A stretch of 39,808 bases of DNA from positions 1-39,808 of the forward strand of contig NZ_JAGTJJ010000083.1 of assembly GCF_028435365.1 (NCBI RefSeq), written 5' to 3'. This document shows positions 21,967-34,344 of the stretch, piece after piece (position 1 is the first letter of the stretch; each line of letters opens with the position of its first letter). The stretch comes from Polyangium jinanense. Its GTDB lineage: Bacteria; Myxococcota; Polyangia; Polyangiales; Polyangiaceae. The notes beneath the pieces were generated by a model, which was not told the DNA's origin, did no database searches, and saw only the letters and a list, made by a program, of their open reading frames with translations. The position numbers and the translations under genes are program-made.

Positions 21967-24900
21967 ATGTACACGCTGAGAGAGCTGCTTTTCCAAAACA
22001 ACGGGGTCGCCGTTCATCGCGGACTCAGGAAGAGCGATCAGCGCCCGGTGGTGGTCAAGACGCTCGATCCGAGGCGGTGCCGGCCGAGGGACCTCGTGCG
22101 CCTGAAGAACGAGTACGAGATTGGCCGGAAGCTCGACATCCCGGCGGTCGTGAAGCCCCTCGCGCTCGAGACGCTCGAGGGCATGCCCGCCCTGGTCATG
22201 GAGGATACTGGCAGCGAGCCGCTTTCCCGCCTCCTCGGAGCGCCGATGGGCGTGGAGAGGTTTCTCCCGCTCGCCGTTTCCATCGCGCAGGCCGTCGCGG
22301 AAGTCCACGGCCAGGACGTCGTCCACAAGGACCTCAAGCCGGCAAACATCCTCGTCAACGTAGAGGCCGGCGAGGTGAAGATCGTCGATTTCGGGATCGC
22401 TTCCCGGCTTCCCCGCGAACCGCAGGCCGCGCAGCCCCTCCGCCTCATCGAGGGCTCGCTGCCGTACATGTCGCCAGAGCAGACGGGGCGGATGAGCCGG
22501 GTGATCGACAACCGCTCGGACCTCTACTCCCTCGGCGTGACGTTCTACGAAATGCTGACGGGCAGGCTACCCTTCCAGGCGGCGGATCCCCTGGAATGGG
22601 TACATTGCCACATTGCGCGGTCGCCCACGCCTCCTCGGGAGGTCGTTCCGTCGGTGCCGGAGGTGGTCTCGGCCCTCGTCATGAGGCTGCTTTCCAAGGT
22701 GGCGGAGGAGCGCTACCAGAGCGCCACAGGCCTCCGGTACGACCTCGCGCGTTGCCTCGCGGCGTGGCAATCGACGAGCCGGATCGAGCCCTTTCCTCTG
22801 GGGCAGCGAGACGTGGCGGATCGTTTTCAGACGCCCCAGAAGCTCTATGGTCGCGCGGAGGAGTTCGCCGCGCTCCTCGGCGCCTTCGAGCGGGTGGTCG
22901 CCACCGGGACCCCTGAAATCGTGCTGGTTTCCGGTTACTCGGGCGTCGGGAAATCGGCCCTGGTACACGAGCTGTACAAGCCGATCTTCCGGCAGCGGGG
23001 CTCCTTGGTCTCGGGGAAGTTCGAGCAGTACAAGCGCGATATTCCCTACGTCACGATCGTCCAGGCGCTGCGCGAGCTCGTGCTCGAGCTCCTCGCCCAG
23101 AGCGAGGACCGGATCGATTCCTTTCGGCAGCGGCTGCGGGCCGCCCTCGGGGTGAACGGTCAGCTCATCGTCGACGTGATCCCCCAGGTCGAGCTCGTCC
23201 TTGGCCGGCAGCCGCCCGTCCCGGAGCTGCCCGTCACCGAGGCGCAGAACCGCTTCCACATGGTGTTCCGGCATTTCGTCGGGGTGTTTACCCGGAAGGA
23301 GCACCCCGTCGCGATCTTCCTCGACGATTTGCAATGGGCCGACGCGGCGAGCCTCGGGCTCCTCGAGGATCTGATGACCCACCCCGAGACGCGCCACCTC
23401 CTCGTCATCGGCGCGTATCGCGACAACGAGGTGACCGCCTCGCACCCTCTCGTGCGGGCGCTCGACAAGATGCGGAAGGAGGGCGTGCGCGTCTCGGACA
23501 TCGTGCTCGGCCCGCTCTGCCGAGAGCACCTCGCCGCGCTCGTCAGCGATACGCTGCATTGCCCCCGCGAAGACGCCGCGCCGCTCGCGAGCCTCGTCCA
23601 CGAGAAGACGGCCGGCAACCCCTTCTTCGCGATCCAGTTCCTCACCGCGCTCCACGAAGAACGCCTGATCGAATTCGACGGGCGCGCCGGCGTCTTTCGG
23701 TGGGACACCGCGAAGATCCGCGAAAAGGGTTTCACCGACAACGTGGTCGCCCTGATGGTCGGGAAGCTCGTGCGGCTTCCCCCATGCGCCCAGCAAGCGC
23801 TGAAGCAGCTCGCCTGTCTGGGAAACACCGCGGAGGTCGCCCTCCTGGCGACGGTCCGCGGCCGCTCGGAGGAGGCGTCGCATGCGGACCTGTGGGAGGC
23901 CGTTCGCGCGGGGCTGATTCTCCGCATGGGCGGCACGTACAAGTTTCTCCACGACCGTGTCCAGGAGGCGGCCTATTCGCTCATCCCCGCAGGCGAGCGA
24001 GCGGCGATGCACCTGGAGATAGGCCGGCTGCTCGCGGCGCGTACGGCGCCCGACGAGCTCGAGGAGAAGATCTTCGAAATCGTGAACCAGCTCGATCTCG
24101 GCGCCGCGCTGATTACATCGCGGGAGGAGCGCGAGCGGGTGGCGGTGCTCAACCTCGCCGCGGGCAAGCGCGCCAAGGCGAACGCGGCCTACGCCTCGGC
24201 ATTGAAGTACCTGGCTTTTGGCTCGGCGCTCCTGCCGGAGGAGAGCTGGGAGCTTCGGTACGAGCTCGTCTTTTCGCTCGAGCTCCACCGGGCCGAGTGC
24301 GAGTATTTGACGGGCGAGCTCTCGTCCGCGGAAGAGCGGCTCTCGACGCTCTGGCGCCGCGCCGCAAACCTCGTCGACCTCGCGGTCGTCACGTGCGCGC
24401 GCCTCAACCTTTATACCACCCAGGATCGGACCGACCGCGCCGTCGACGCGGGCCTGCAATACCTCCGGCTCATCGACATCGAGTGGTCGCCGCACCCGAC
24501 GGCGGACGAGGTTCAGCGGGAATACGAGCGGATGTGGCGAAAGCTCGGGGGACGGCCGATCGAGGGGCTCATCGACCTGCCATCGCTCTCGGAGCCGCGC
24601 TGGCGAGCGACGATGGACGTCCTCACGATGCTCGCGCCCCCGGCCCAGTTCATCGACAAGAACCTGAGCTGCATCGTCATTGCTCGCATGGCGAACATCA
24701 GCCTCGAGCATGGCAACAGCGATGCGTCGTGTTTCGCATACAGCTGGCTCGGCACCGTCCTCGGACCGCTCTTCGGCGACTATGCGACGGGGTTCCGCTT
24801 CGGCAAGCTCGGCCTCGATCTGCTGGAGAACCGCGGGCTGCTCCGCTTCAAGGCCCGCGTCTACCTGCTCTTCGGCAAGAGCATCCATCCATGGTCGAAG

Positions 24901-27630
24901 CACCTTCGCACGGGCCTCGAGTGGCTGCAGCGCGCCTTCGCCGCGGCGCAGGAGACCGGCGATCTCACGTATGCGGCCTATGCCAGAAACCAATCCTTGA
25001 CGCTCCTGCTCGCTGCCGGAGAGCCGCTCGGCGAGGTGCAACGAGAGGCCGACGACGCGCTCGAATTCGTGCGGAAGGCGAAGTTCGGTCACGTCGTCGA
25101 CTCCATCACCGGACAGCTCGTGCTCATCCGGGTTCTTCGGGGCAAGACGCGGGATTTCGCCTCCTTCAACGACGCCGAGTTCGACGAGGGCCGATTCGAA
25201 CGGCACCTGGAGAGCGATCCGCGCCTCTCGATCGCCACCTGCTGGTACTGGATCCGCAAGCTGCAGGCGCGCTTCTCCGCGGGCGCTTTTGCCGCCGCGG
25301 TCGAGGCCGCGTCGAAGGCGGAGCGGCTCCTCTCGACGTTGCCCTCCTGCTTCGAGCAGGCCGAATACCATTTTTATGGCGCGCTCGCACGGGCTGCGTA
25401 CCTCGACACGGCGCCTGTCGACGAGCGGCCCCGGCACCTCGCGGAGCTCGTCGCCCACCACGATCCGCTCGCGGTGTGGGCCGATAACTGCCCCGAGAAC
25501 TTCGGGAACCGCGCCGCGCTGGTCGGCGCGGAGATCGCGCGCATCGAAGGACGGCTCCTCGACGCCGAGCGTCTCTACGAGGACGCCATCCGCTCCGCGC
25601 GCGACAATGGCTTCGTCCACAACGAGGCGGTCGCCTTCGAGACGGCCGCGCGCTTCTACCGCGCGCGCGGCTTCGAGCTTTTCGCCGATACCTACCTGCG
25701 CGAGGCCCGCGCCCGCTATCTTCGCTGGGGCGCCGACGGCAAGGTGCTCGAGCTCGACCAGCGCTACCCCCGATTGCTGGAGACGAAGCTGAGCGCGCCC
25801 AACGCCACCTTCGCAGCCCGGCCCGAGCAGCTCGACCTGCTTTCGGTGACCAAGGCCTCGCAAACCATCTCGAACGAGATCCTCCTCGACAAACTGGTAC
25901 GCACGCTGCTCGAGGTCGTGCTCGAGCAAGGCGGCGCGCAGAGCGCTTGCCTCATCCTGTGTCAGGGCCAAAGCCTCTCGATCGAAGCGGAGGCCGCCCT
26001 CGAAGAGAAAGGGGAGGGGACGAGCTTCCGAAAGACTTCGCCTGTGGATGTTTCGCAGCGCGTCCCCGTGTCGCTCGTCCATTACGTGCAGCGGACGAGG
26101 GAGCGCGTCATCCTCGGTGACGCCTCGTCCGATGCAGGGAAGTTCTCGGGCGACGACTACTTCGCGCGGCACAAGCCCAAATCCGTCCTCTGCATGCCCA
26201 TTCTGAGGCCGGCCGAGGTGGTCCATTTCCTCTATCTCGAGAACAACCTGCTCGCCGGTGCCTTCACGCCCGACCGGCTCGTCGCCCTGTCGCTCCTCGC
26301 CACGCAGGCGGCGATTTCCCTGGAGAAGGCGCTGCTCCACGGCAAGGAGCAGGCGGCGCGGGCGGCGGCCGAGGAGGCGGAGCGCCGCGCGGCTTTCCTG
26401 GCCGAGACGGGGGCCATCCTGTCGGAGTCGCTCGATTACGAAGAGACGTTCGCCCGCCTGGGCCGGCTCTGCGTGCGCTCGCTGTGCGATTGGTGCGTGA
26501 TCGATATCCTGGAGCGTGAAGAGATCCGGCGTATCTCCGGGGCCCACAAGGACCCCGCGAAGGAGCCGCTGCTCGAGGAGCTGAAGCAGCGCTACCCTCC
26601 TCGGATGGATTCGCCGCACCCGGCTGCCATGGTCCTGCGGACCGGAAAGGCGCTCCTGTTGCCCGAGCTCTCCCTGGAAGACATCCGGGCCACCTGTGAA
26701 GATGACACGCACGCGGAGCTCATCCGCGCGCTGGGGACGCGGACGGGCTTGGCGGTGCCGCTCGTGGCGCGGGGGCAAACGCTCGGGGTGCTGAGCATGG
26801 CCTCGTGCGCGCCGGGGCGGCGTTATGGGGACGCCGATCTCACGCTGGTCCAGGAAGTGGCGCGAAGGGCCGCGACCGCGATCGACAACGCGCGCCTCTA
26901 CCGCAAGACCCAGGAGGCCATCTGCGTGCGAGACGAGTTCCTCTCGGTGGCCTCGCACGAGCTCAACACGCCGCTCACGTCGCTCACGCTCACATTGCAG
27001 TCGATGAGCAGGGCCATCCAATTGGGTCGATTCTCCGACGGGCAAGCCGTGGGCAAGCTGGTCGAGCGCGCCTTGCGGCAAGGGACGCGCCTGGCTCGGC
27101 TGAACGATGATCTCCTGGATGTCACGCGAATCCACGCGGAACGGCTTCCCCTGGAGCCAGAGGACGTCGACCTCGGGGTCCTCACCCAGAACGTGGTCGA
27201 GCAATTCACCCTGGATCTGGAGCGGGCCAGGTGCGCGCTCTCGGTACGGGACAGCGCGCCGATCGTGGGCCATTGGGATCGCTCCCGCGTCGAGCAGATC
27301 GTCACGAACCTCCTCGCCAATGCGATCAAGTTCGGGGCCGGCAAGCCCATCGAGATCTCCCTCGGCAAGGAGGCCGGGACCGCGTGGCTCGCGGTGGCGG
27401 ATCATGGAATCGGTATCGATCCGGCGAGGCAGGGCCGGATCTTCGAGCGCTTCGAGCGCGCCGTATCCAAGAACTACGGCGGGCTTGGGCTCGGCCTGTA
27501 CATCAGCCGGAGGATCGCGGAGGCGCACGGGGGCACGCTCCGTGTCCAGAGCGAGCCAGGCGTGGGAGCGACCTTCACCCTCGAACTCCCTTGCGCCGGG
27601 CCACCGACATCCGGAGGGCCGCAGGCCTAG
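21967..27630 (+). CDS. Ser/Thr kinase - AAA ATPase - GAF - histidine kinase hybrid
   Basis: 1,887 residues. Residues about 1-280 form a Ser/Thr kinase-like domain with HKDLKPAN (near 120), DFGIAS and PYMSPEQTGRM; its Gly loop is degenerate, as is usual in this class. A large AAA_16-type ATPase follows: Walker A SGYSGVGKS near 324, Walker B IFLDDLQWAD near 450. A long TPR-like helical region runs to about 1290. Two GAF-type sensor domains follow, near 1300-1450 and 1480-1640. The histidine kinase core has SHELNTPL with His1664, the N box NLLANAIKFG, DHGIGIDP, and GLGLGLYISRRIAEAHGG. There is no receiver domain or membrane span, so it is a cytosolic hybrid that should phosphorylate a separate regulator. 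No response regulator adjoins it. An upstream in-frame extension to 21871 lacks a site. Confidence 0.93.
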   Translation: MYTLRELLFQNNGVAVHRGLRKSDQRPVVVKTLDPRRCRPRDLVRLKNEYEIGRKLDIPAVVKPLALETLEGMPALVMEDTGSEPLSRLLGAPMGVERFLPLAVSIAQAVAEVHGQDVVHKDLKPANILVNVEAGEVKIVDFGIASRLPREPQAAQPLRLIEGSLPYMSPEQTGRMSRVIDNRSDLYSLGVTFYEMLTGRLPFQAADPLEWVHCHIARSPTPPREVVPSVPEVVSALVMRLLSKVAEERYQSATGLRYDLARCLAAWQSTSRIEPFPLGQRDVADRFQTPQKLYGRAEEFAALLGAFERVVATGTPEIVLVSGYSGVGKSALVHELYKPIFRQRGSLVSGKFEQYKRDIPYVTIVQALRELVLELLAQSEDRIDSFRQRLRAALGVNGQLIVDVIPQVELVLGRQPPVPELPVTEAQNRFHMVFRHFVGVFTRKEHPVAIFLDDLQWADAASLGLLEDLMTHPETRHLLVIGAYRDNEVTASHPLVRALDKMRKEGVRVSDIVLGPLCREHLAALVSDTLHCPREDAAPLASLVHEKTAGNPFFAIQFLTALHEERLIEFDGRAGVFRWDTAKIREKGFTDNVVALMVGKLVRLPPCAQQALKQLACLGNTAEVALLATVRGRSEEASHADLWEAVRAGLILRMGGTYKFLHDRVQEAAYSLIPAGERAAMHLEIGRLLAARTAPDELEEKIFEIVNQLDLGAALITSREERERVAVLNLAAGKRAKANAAYASALKYLAFGSALLPEESWELRYELVFSLELHRAECEYLTGELSSAEERLSTLWRRAANLVDLAVVTCARLNLYTTQDRTDRAVDAGLQYLRLIDIEWSPHPTADEVQREYERMWRKLGGRPIEGLIDLPSLSEPRWRATMDVLTMLAPPAQFIDKNLSCIVIARMANISLEHGNSDASCFAYSWLGTVLGPLFGDYATGFRFGKLGLDLLENRGLLRFKARVYLLFGKSIHPWSKHLRTGLEWLQRAFAAAQETGDLTYAAYARNQSLTLLLAAGEPLGEVQREADDALEFVRKAKFGHVVDSITGQLVLIRVLRGKTRDFASFNDAEFDEGRFERHLESDPRLSIATCWYWIRKLQARFSAGAFAAAVEAASKAERLLSTLPSCFEQAEYHFYGALARAAYLDTAPVDERPRHLAELVAHHDPLAVWADNCPENFGNRAALVGAEIARIEGRLLDAERLYEDAIRSARDNGFVHNEAVAFETAARFYRARGFELFADTYLREARARYLRWGADGKVLELDQRYPRLLETKLSAPNATFAARPEQLDLLSVTKASQTISNEILLDKLVRTLLEVVLEQGGAQSACLILCQGQSLSIEAEAALEEKGEGTSFRKTSPVDVSQRVPVSLVHYVQRTRERVILGDASSDAGKFSGDDYFARHKPKSVLCMPILRPAEVVHFLYLENNLLAGAFTPDRLVALSLLATQAAISLEKALLHGKEQAARAAAEEAERRAAFLAETGAILSESLDYEETFARLGRLCVRSLCDWCVIDILEREEIRRISGAHKDPAKEPLLEELKQRYPPRMDSPHPAAMVLRTGKALLLPELSLEDIRATCEDDTHAELIRALGTRTGLAVPLVARGQTLGVLSMASCAPGRRYGDADLTLVQEVARRAATAIDNARLYRKTQEAICVRDEFLSVASHELNTPLTSLTLTLQSMSRAIQLGRFSDGQAVGKLVERALRQGTRLARLNDDLLDVTRIHAERLPLEPEDVDLGVLTQNVVEQFTLDLERARCALSVRDSAPIVGHWDRSRVEQIVTNLLANAIKFGAGKPIEISLGKEAGTAWLAVADHGIGIDPARQGRIFERFERAVSKNYGGLGLGLYISRRIAEAHGGTLRVQSEPGVGATFTLELPCAGPPTSGGPQA

Positions 27631-27911
27631 AACATCGATCGGTCGATTACACGTTCATTACAGCACTCGACGACGTTGCTCACCGGCACCCTTCCGAGCT
27701 GTAAGGGCGGAGTAAGTGCATTCCGGCGAAAAGGGTGACATCCTCTCGATTGTCGGAGGCGCGGCGCAACCCCCTTCGATCCCGAGAGGCGATTCCAGCG
27801 CGATCAGGCATGGCTGATCGCACGGGCGCGCCCCTCGAACCATCGCTCGTTTGGCCATCGAAATGACGCCATGCGGGCGATAAAAAGACCGTAAAGAGAG
27901 GAGCATCGATC

Positions 27912-28457
27912 ATGGCTCAGGATATCTTGATCATCGTCAACGCCAAGACCGGCACCGTGCAGATGTATGCCGCCGATCCCTCGATCGTCCAGGGCAACTC
28001 GCAGGGCTCGAACGAGCTCTGGGTGCGCGTCCCCGCCTCCGAGCAGTTGCGGTGGCGCGTGGAGCCGCTCCAGCTTGCCGAGGGCGCCGGCGGCGAGGCC
28101 GATCTCTACCACGCGATCATCACGAAGGTCGAGCTCTGGGGAGCGACCGAATCCCCGCCCCAGGGCGATGCCAGCAAGTACCTCGTGGACTGGATCAGCA
28201 ACAACGGCGCGGGAGATACCCCCTATTACAGCGCTCCGGGCACGATCACTCCCGGGAAAAACACGTTTGGGCCTCCCACGCCCGTCGCCACGCAGGGCAT
28301 CAATCGCCCCTTCATCGCGTGCGAGACGCAAATGTCGAACCGCGACGAGATGGTGAGCCCCAAGATCGCTTATTCCTTCTCCGTCGACATCTACCTGGGC
28401 AGGGAGAAGGTGAACGCCGTCACCTGGGACCCCTTCGTGACGGTCTACCGTCCGTAA
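27912..28457 (+). CDS. PixA/AidA family inclusion body protein
   Basis: 181 residues; GAGAGGAG lies eight bases before the ATG. The N-terminal MAQDILIIVNAKTG, the central LWVRVPASEQLRWRVEPL, the IITKVELWG strand and especially the C-terminal YSFSVDIYLGREKVNAVTWDPFVTV match the pattern of the PixA/AidA family (Xenorhabdus PixA inclusion protein; Ralstonia/Burkholderia AidA). Length is typical. Family members accumulate in stationary phase as crystalline inclusions; their biochemical role is not settled. No signal peptide, so cytosolic. A bulged hairpin at 28488-28531 follows the stop and may end the transcript. The neighbouring gene at 29054 may be part of the same system. Confidence 0.88.
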   Translation: MAQDILIIVNAKTGTVQMYAADPSIVQGNSQGSNELWVRVPASEQLRWRVEPLQLAEGAGGEADLYHAIITKVELWGATESPPQGDASKYLVDWISNNGAGDTPYYSAPGTITPGKNTFGPPTPVATQGINRPFIACETQMSNRDEMVSPKIAYSFSVDIYLGREKVNAVTWDPFVTVYRP

Positions 28458-28487
28458 GGACGTCCTCGAGCGGTCGCACGCTCAGGC

Positions 28488-28531
28488 TCGAACAGGGCGG
28501 CGGTCGCTCGCTGCGAGCCGCCCTGGTTCGA
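28488..28531 (+). terminator. strong hairpin after the PixA-like gene
   Basis: TCGAACAGGGCGGC (28488-28501) pairs with GCCGCCCTGGTTCGA (28517-28531) with one bulged base. There is no T run, so it may be a rho-linked or mRNA-stabilising structure rather than a classical terminator. Confidence 0.45.
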
Positions 28532-28580
28532 CCCTCGACAAGCCCGGCGCCCCGCCTCTCGACGAGCCCGCGCTCTCGAA

Positions 28581-28930
28581 CTGAGCATTGGTCTCATCTG
28601 GGAGGCGCTGAGCTGGGGCGTTGCCCCAGGCCCCACCAGGGGCTATCCGCCCCTGGACCCGGACCAGCCAGGGGCTGGACCCGGGGTCGATGAACTGCGC
28701 GATGCGCAGTTCATCGAACAGCCGAGTCAAGACCAGGAGCGATCCTGCCCGCCAAGACAGCAGCGCTGACATCTCAACCGGCAGCGGGCCTGTTGGAAGA
28801 ACTGCGCATCGCGCAGTTCTTCCACGAATGGTCCAGGGCTTGCCCTGGTTCGGGTCGAGGGGCGAACAGCCCCCGCGGGGTCCGGGGCAGCGCCCCGGCG
28901 CGGCGGCCTCAAGAAGAGACCAATGCTCAG
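28581..28930. repeat. complete structured repeat with inverted outer ends (arms A8 and A9)
   Basis: The element is bounded by CTGAGCATTGGTCTC (28581-28595) and its exact inverse GAGACCAATGCTCAG (28916-28930). Inside are arm A8 (28613-28720, minus), with stems CTGGGGC/GCCCCAG, CCAGGGGC/GCCCCTGG, CCAGCC/GGCTGG and GATGAACTGCGC/GCGCAGTTCATC, and arm A9 (28794-28902, plus), with stems GGAAGAACTGCGC, CCAGGGC/GCCCTGG, GGGGC/GCCCC and CCGGGGC-AGC-GCCCCGG. They flank a centre with CCAAGACAGCAGCGCTGAC. At 350 bp it is the only copy whose two outer ends can both be defined. It lies between the PixA-like gene and the next gene. Confidence 0.93.
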
Positions 28931-29053
28931 GCTCTCGAAGCAGGGGCGCGGCCCCCTTCCTTGACCTTCTTCGCTTTCGCGTCGTCCAATCGGCCCGGCG
29001 GTGTAACGGGCGTGTAATTGACCGGGCCCCCGCGCTCGGGTAGGAGGGTACGC

Positions 29054-29602
29054 ATGCACAACAAAGAGAAGAGTGACGCGACCGGTGGTGTCCATCCGTT
29101 GAACGCCCAGCTCGATCCAGGGCTTTTGGATTGGCGGTATTACAAGATCGAATGGAGCGGGAGCCGGAAGTTCGCGGACATCATTGCCACCCGGGTCGCC
29201 GGCGCGGGGTACAACGCTGGTGTGGAGTACTGGCTCGTGGACAAGGCGGGCTTGACGGTCGAGAACGGGCTCGTCGTCACCTGCGTGGGCGACAAGGCCT
29301 GGACCGATTCGCGGCCCTTGGCCCCCACGAATGCGCAGGAGTTCACCGCTCCCTGCGCGGCGGACTGGACCGAGGTGGACACCGACCTCACAACCGGCAC
29401 TCTCTACAAGCACGCGACCGAGGACTATTACGTGCGTATCGCGATCAGCGACAAGGAGCCGGACGCGACCATTTCGATGCTGCGATGGTATCAGAAGAAA
29501 ACCACGGCCCCGGCGCCGTCCTTCGAACCGAGCGGGACGTATACCCAGGTCTCGGCGCTCGGGTCCGGACGGATGTGGTATGCCGATTCGAAGTCGCCCT
29601 GA
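29054..29602 (+). CDS. hypothetical protein next to the PixA-like gene
   Basis: 182 residues; a near-perfect AGGAGGGT lies six bases before the ATG. It is cytosolic by sequence: no signal or membrane span. It is rich in Trp/Tyr and predicted strands, such as WRYYKIEWSG, GVEYWLVDKAGLTVENGLVVTCVGDKAW, YYVRIAISDKEPDATISMLRWYQKK, and ends in a Gly/Ser tail. I recognise no family. It follows the PixA-like gene on the same strand but has the structured repeat in between, so it probably has its own promoter. Its stop is 18 bp from the convergent kinase-FGE gene. Confidence 0.75.
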   Translation: MHNKEKSDATGGVHPLNAQLDPGLLDWRYYKIEWSGSRKFADIIATRVAGAGYNAGVEYWLVDKAGLTVENGLVVTCVGDKAWTDSRPLAPTNAQEFTAPCAADWTEVDTDLTTGTLYKHATEDYYVRIAISDKEPDATISMLRWYQKKTTAPAPSFEPSGTYTQVSALGSGRMWYADSKSP

Positions 29603-29619
29603 CCACAAAGACGTGCGAT

Positions 29620-33165
<3,546 letters not shown>

Positions 33166-33189
33166 AGGCCGGGGCCCAGGGCTCTCGTC

Positions 33190-33840
33190 CTACCGATTCC
33201 CCGAGCGGATGGCCATCACGACGGCGACGAACACGAACAGCACCACAAGCGAAAGCGAGTAGTGGATGGCGATCTGCTGCGAGTTCGTCTGCGTCCGGCG
33301 GGCAAGGAACTTGCTCGAGGTCCCCTCGCCGTACAGGTCCCGATAACGGTAGGTTCCCAGCGGAATGAGCGGCAAGCCGCAGAAGACGACCCAGTGGACC
33401 CGGACCACGGAGCCGCAGTCGCAGCATCCCCGGTCCTCTCCGTAGAACATCGTCCCCGTGCCATTGACGGTCGAGATGTTGCCAGGCGACAGCGGGGTGG
33501 ACTCGTCATAGCACCTCTTGCAGAACCCGGAGCTCCGGTGCTCCTCCTCCTCGCGCTGTCTTGCCAGCTGCATTCGGCGGACCTCGACGAGATCCCTCAC
33601 GAGCGTCTCCGCCGCGGCCGGCGCCGCGCCGCTCGACACGAGCGCAGACCAGATCTCGACCGCGGACTTGCCCTGGCCAAGCAGTGCGACAGCGAGGAGG
33701 AGGCTGTTCACATGGGCCTCCGCCGCGGCCGGCGCCACGCCGCTCGACACGAGCGCGGACCAGATCTCGGCCGAGGATTTTCCCTGGCCGAACAGGGAGA
33801 CAGCCGGATCGCATGGCTGCCTGTTGATCATGTCGTTCAT
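33190..33840 (-). CDS. small membrane protein with duplicated helical repeat and Cys motif
   Basis: 216 residues. Two copies of a 37-residue helical unit (GQGKSxxEIWSALVSSGxAPAAAExxV) open the protein; at DNA level the copies are nearly identical and offset by exactly 111 bp (33607 and 33718). A Cys motif follows (FCKRCYDESTPLSPGNISTVNG ... GCCDCGSVVRVHW), possibly a zinc ribbon, then LPLIPLGTYRYRDL and one C-terminal membrane span (YSLSLVVLFVFVAVVMAI), so it is probably tail anchored. Function unknown. It is convergent with the FHA gene, with 25 bp between stops. Confidence 0.8.
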   Translation of the reverse strand: MNDMINRQPCDPAVSLFGQGKSSAEIWSALVSSGVAPAAAEAHVNSLLLAVALLGQGKSAVEIWSALVSSGAAPAAAETLVRDLVEVRRMQLARQREEEEHRSSGFCKRCYDESTPLSPGNISTVNGTGTMFYGEDRGCCDCGSVVRVHWVVFCGLPLIPLGTYRYRDLYGEGTSSKFLARRTQTNSQQIAIHYSLSLVVLFVFVAVVMAIRSGNR

Positions 33841-34122
33841 GACACCCGCCCCGAACCTCCAGAGGTGGACCTCAGCACTTCTTCGTGCTCGCCCGCGCGC
33901 ACCTCCGGTACTTCAACCCGTTAATGCCCCCCTTGGCGTTCTCGGCCTCCGCCCACGCGCGGTACCTCGCGGAAGGGCAAAGGACTTTCCGGGGAGGATT
34001 TGTCGCCCCTAAAACCCCCTTTCGGGTACGCTCCGCCCCGTGCGGACACGATTCTCTCTCGGGGCGGTGGGGCTCGGTGGGCGGGGAGCGCGGAGGCGTT
34101 TTGCGGTTTCTACGTGAGCGGC

Positions 34123-34179
34123 GCCGACAAACGGCTCTCGGACAAACCGCGGTTTTTCGGGCCGAGCGCTCGTTTGGCC
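34123..34179 (+). repeat. 57-bp direct repeat, left copy
   Basis: Matches 37196-37252 at 54 of 57 positions, same orientation. It contains the palindromes AAACCGCGGTTT and GAGCGCTC and a doubled GACAAAC. The surrounding 33841-34344 has no credible gene. Confidence 0.85.
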
Positions 34180-34344
34180 TGACTGTTTGGCGAGGTGGCG
34201 GAGCACACCCCCGCGTGCTTTTTGATCGTATCACCTCGCCCACCACCGTCTGGACGCTGGCCCGGCCCCGTGTCAGGCGCCGCGCACATGCGCTGTCGAG
34301 CCGACGGCCTCGCGCATTCGGCTTGGAATGCAAGTACCGCGTAG

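Noticed and set aside
22567..27528. A 1,653-codon open frame on the minus strand opposite the hybrid kinase
   Set aside because: It is a by-product of high GC at third positions; its product is Arg/Glu/Leu/Gly-rich without domain signatures, while the opposite strand has complete kinase motifs.
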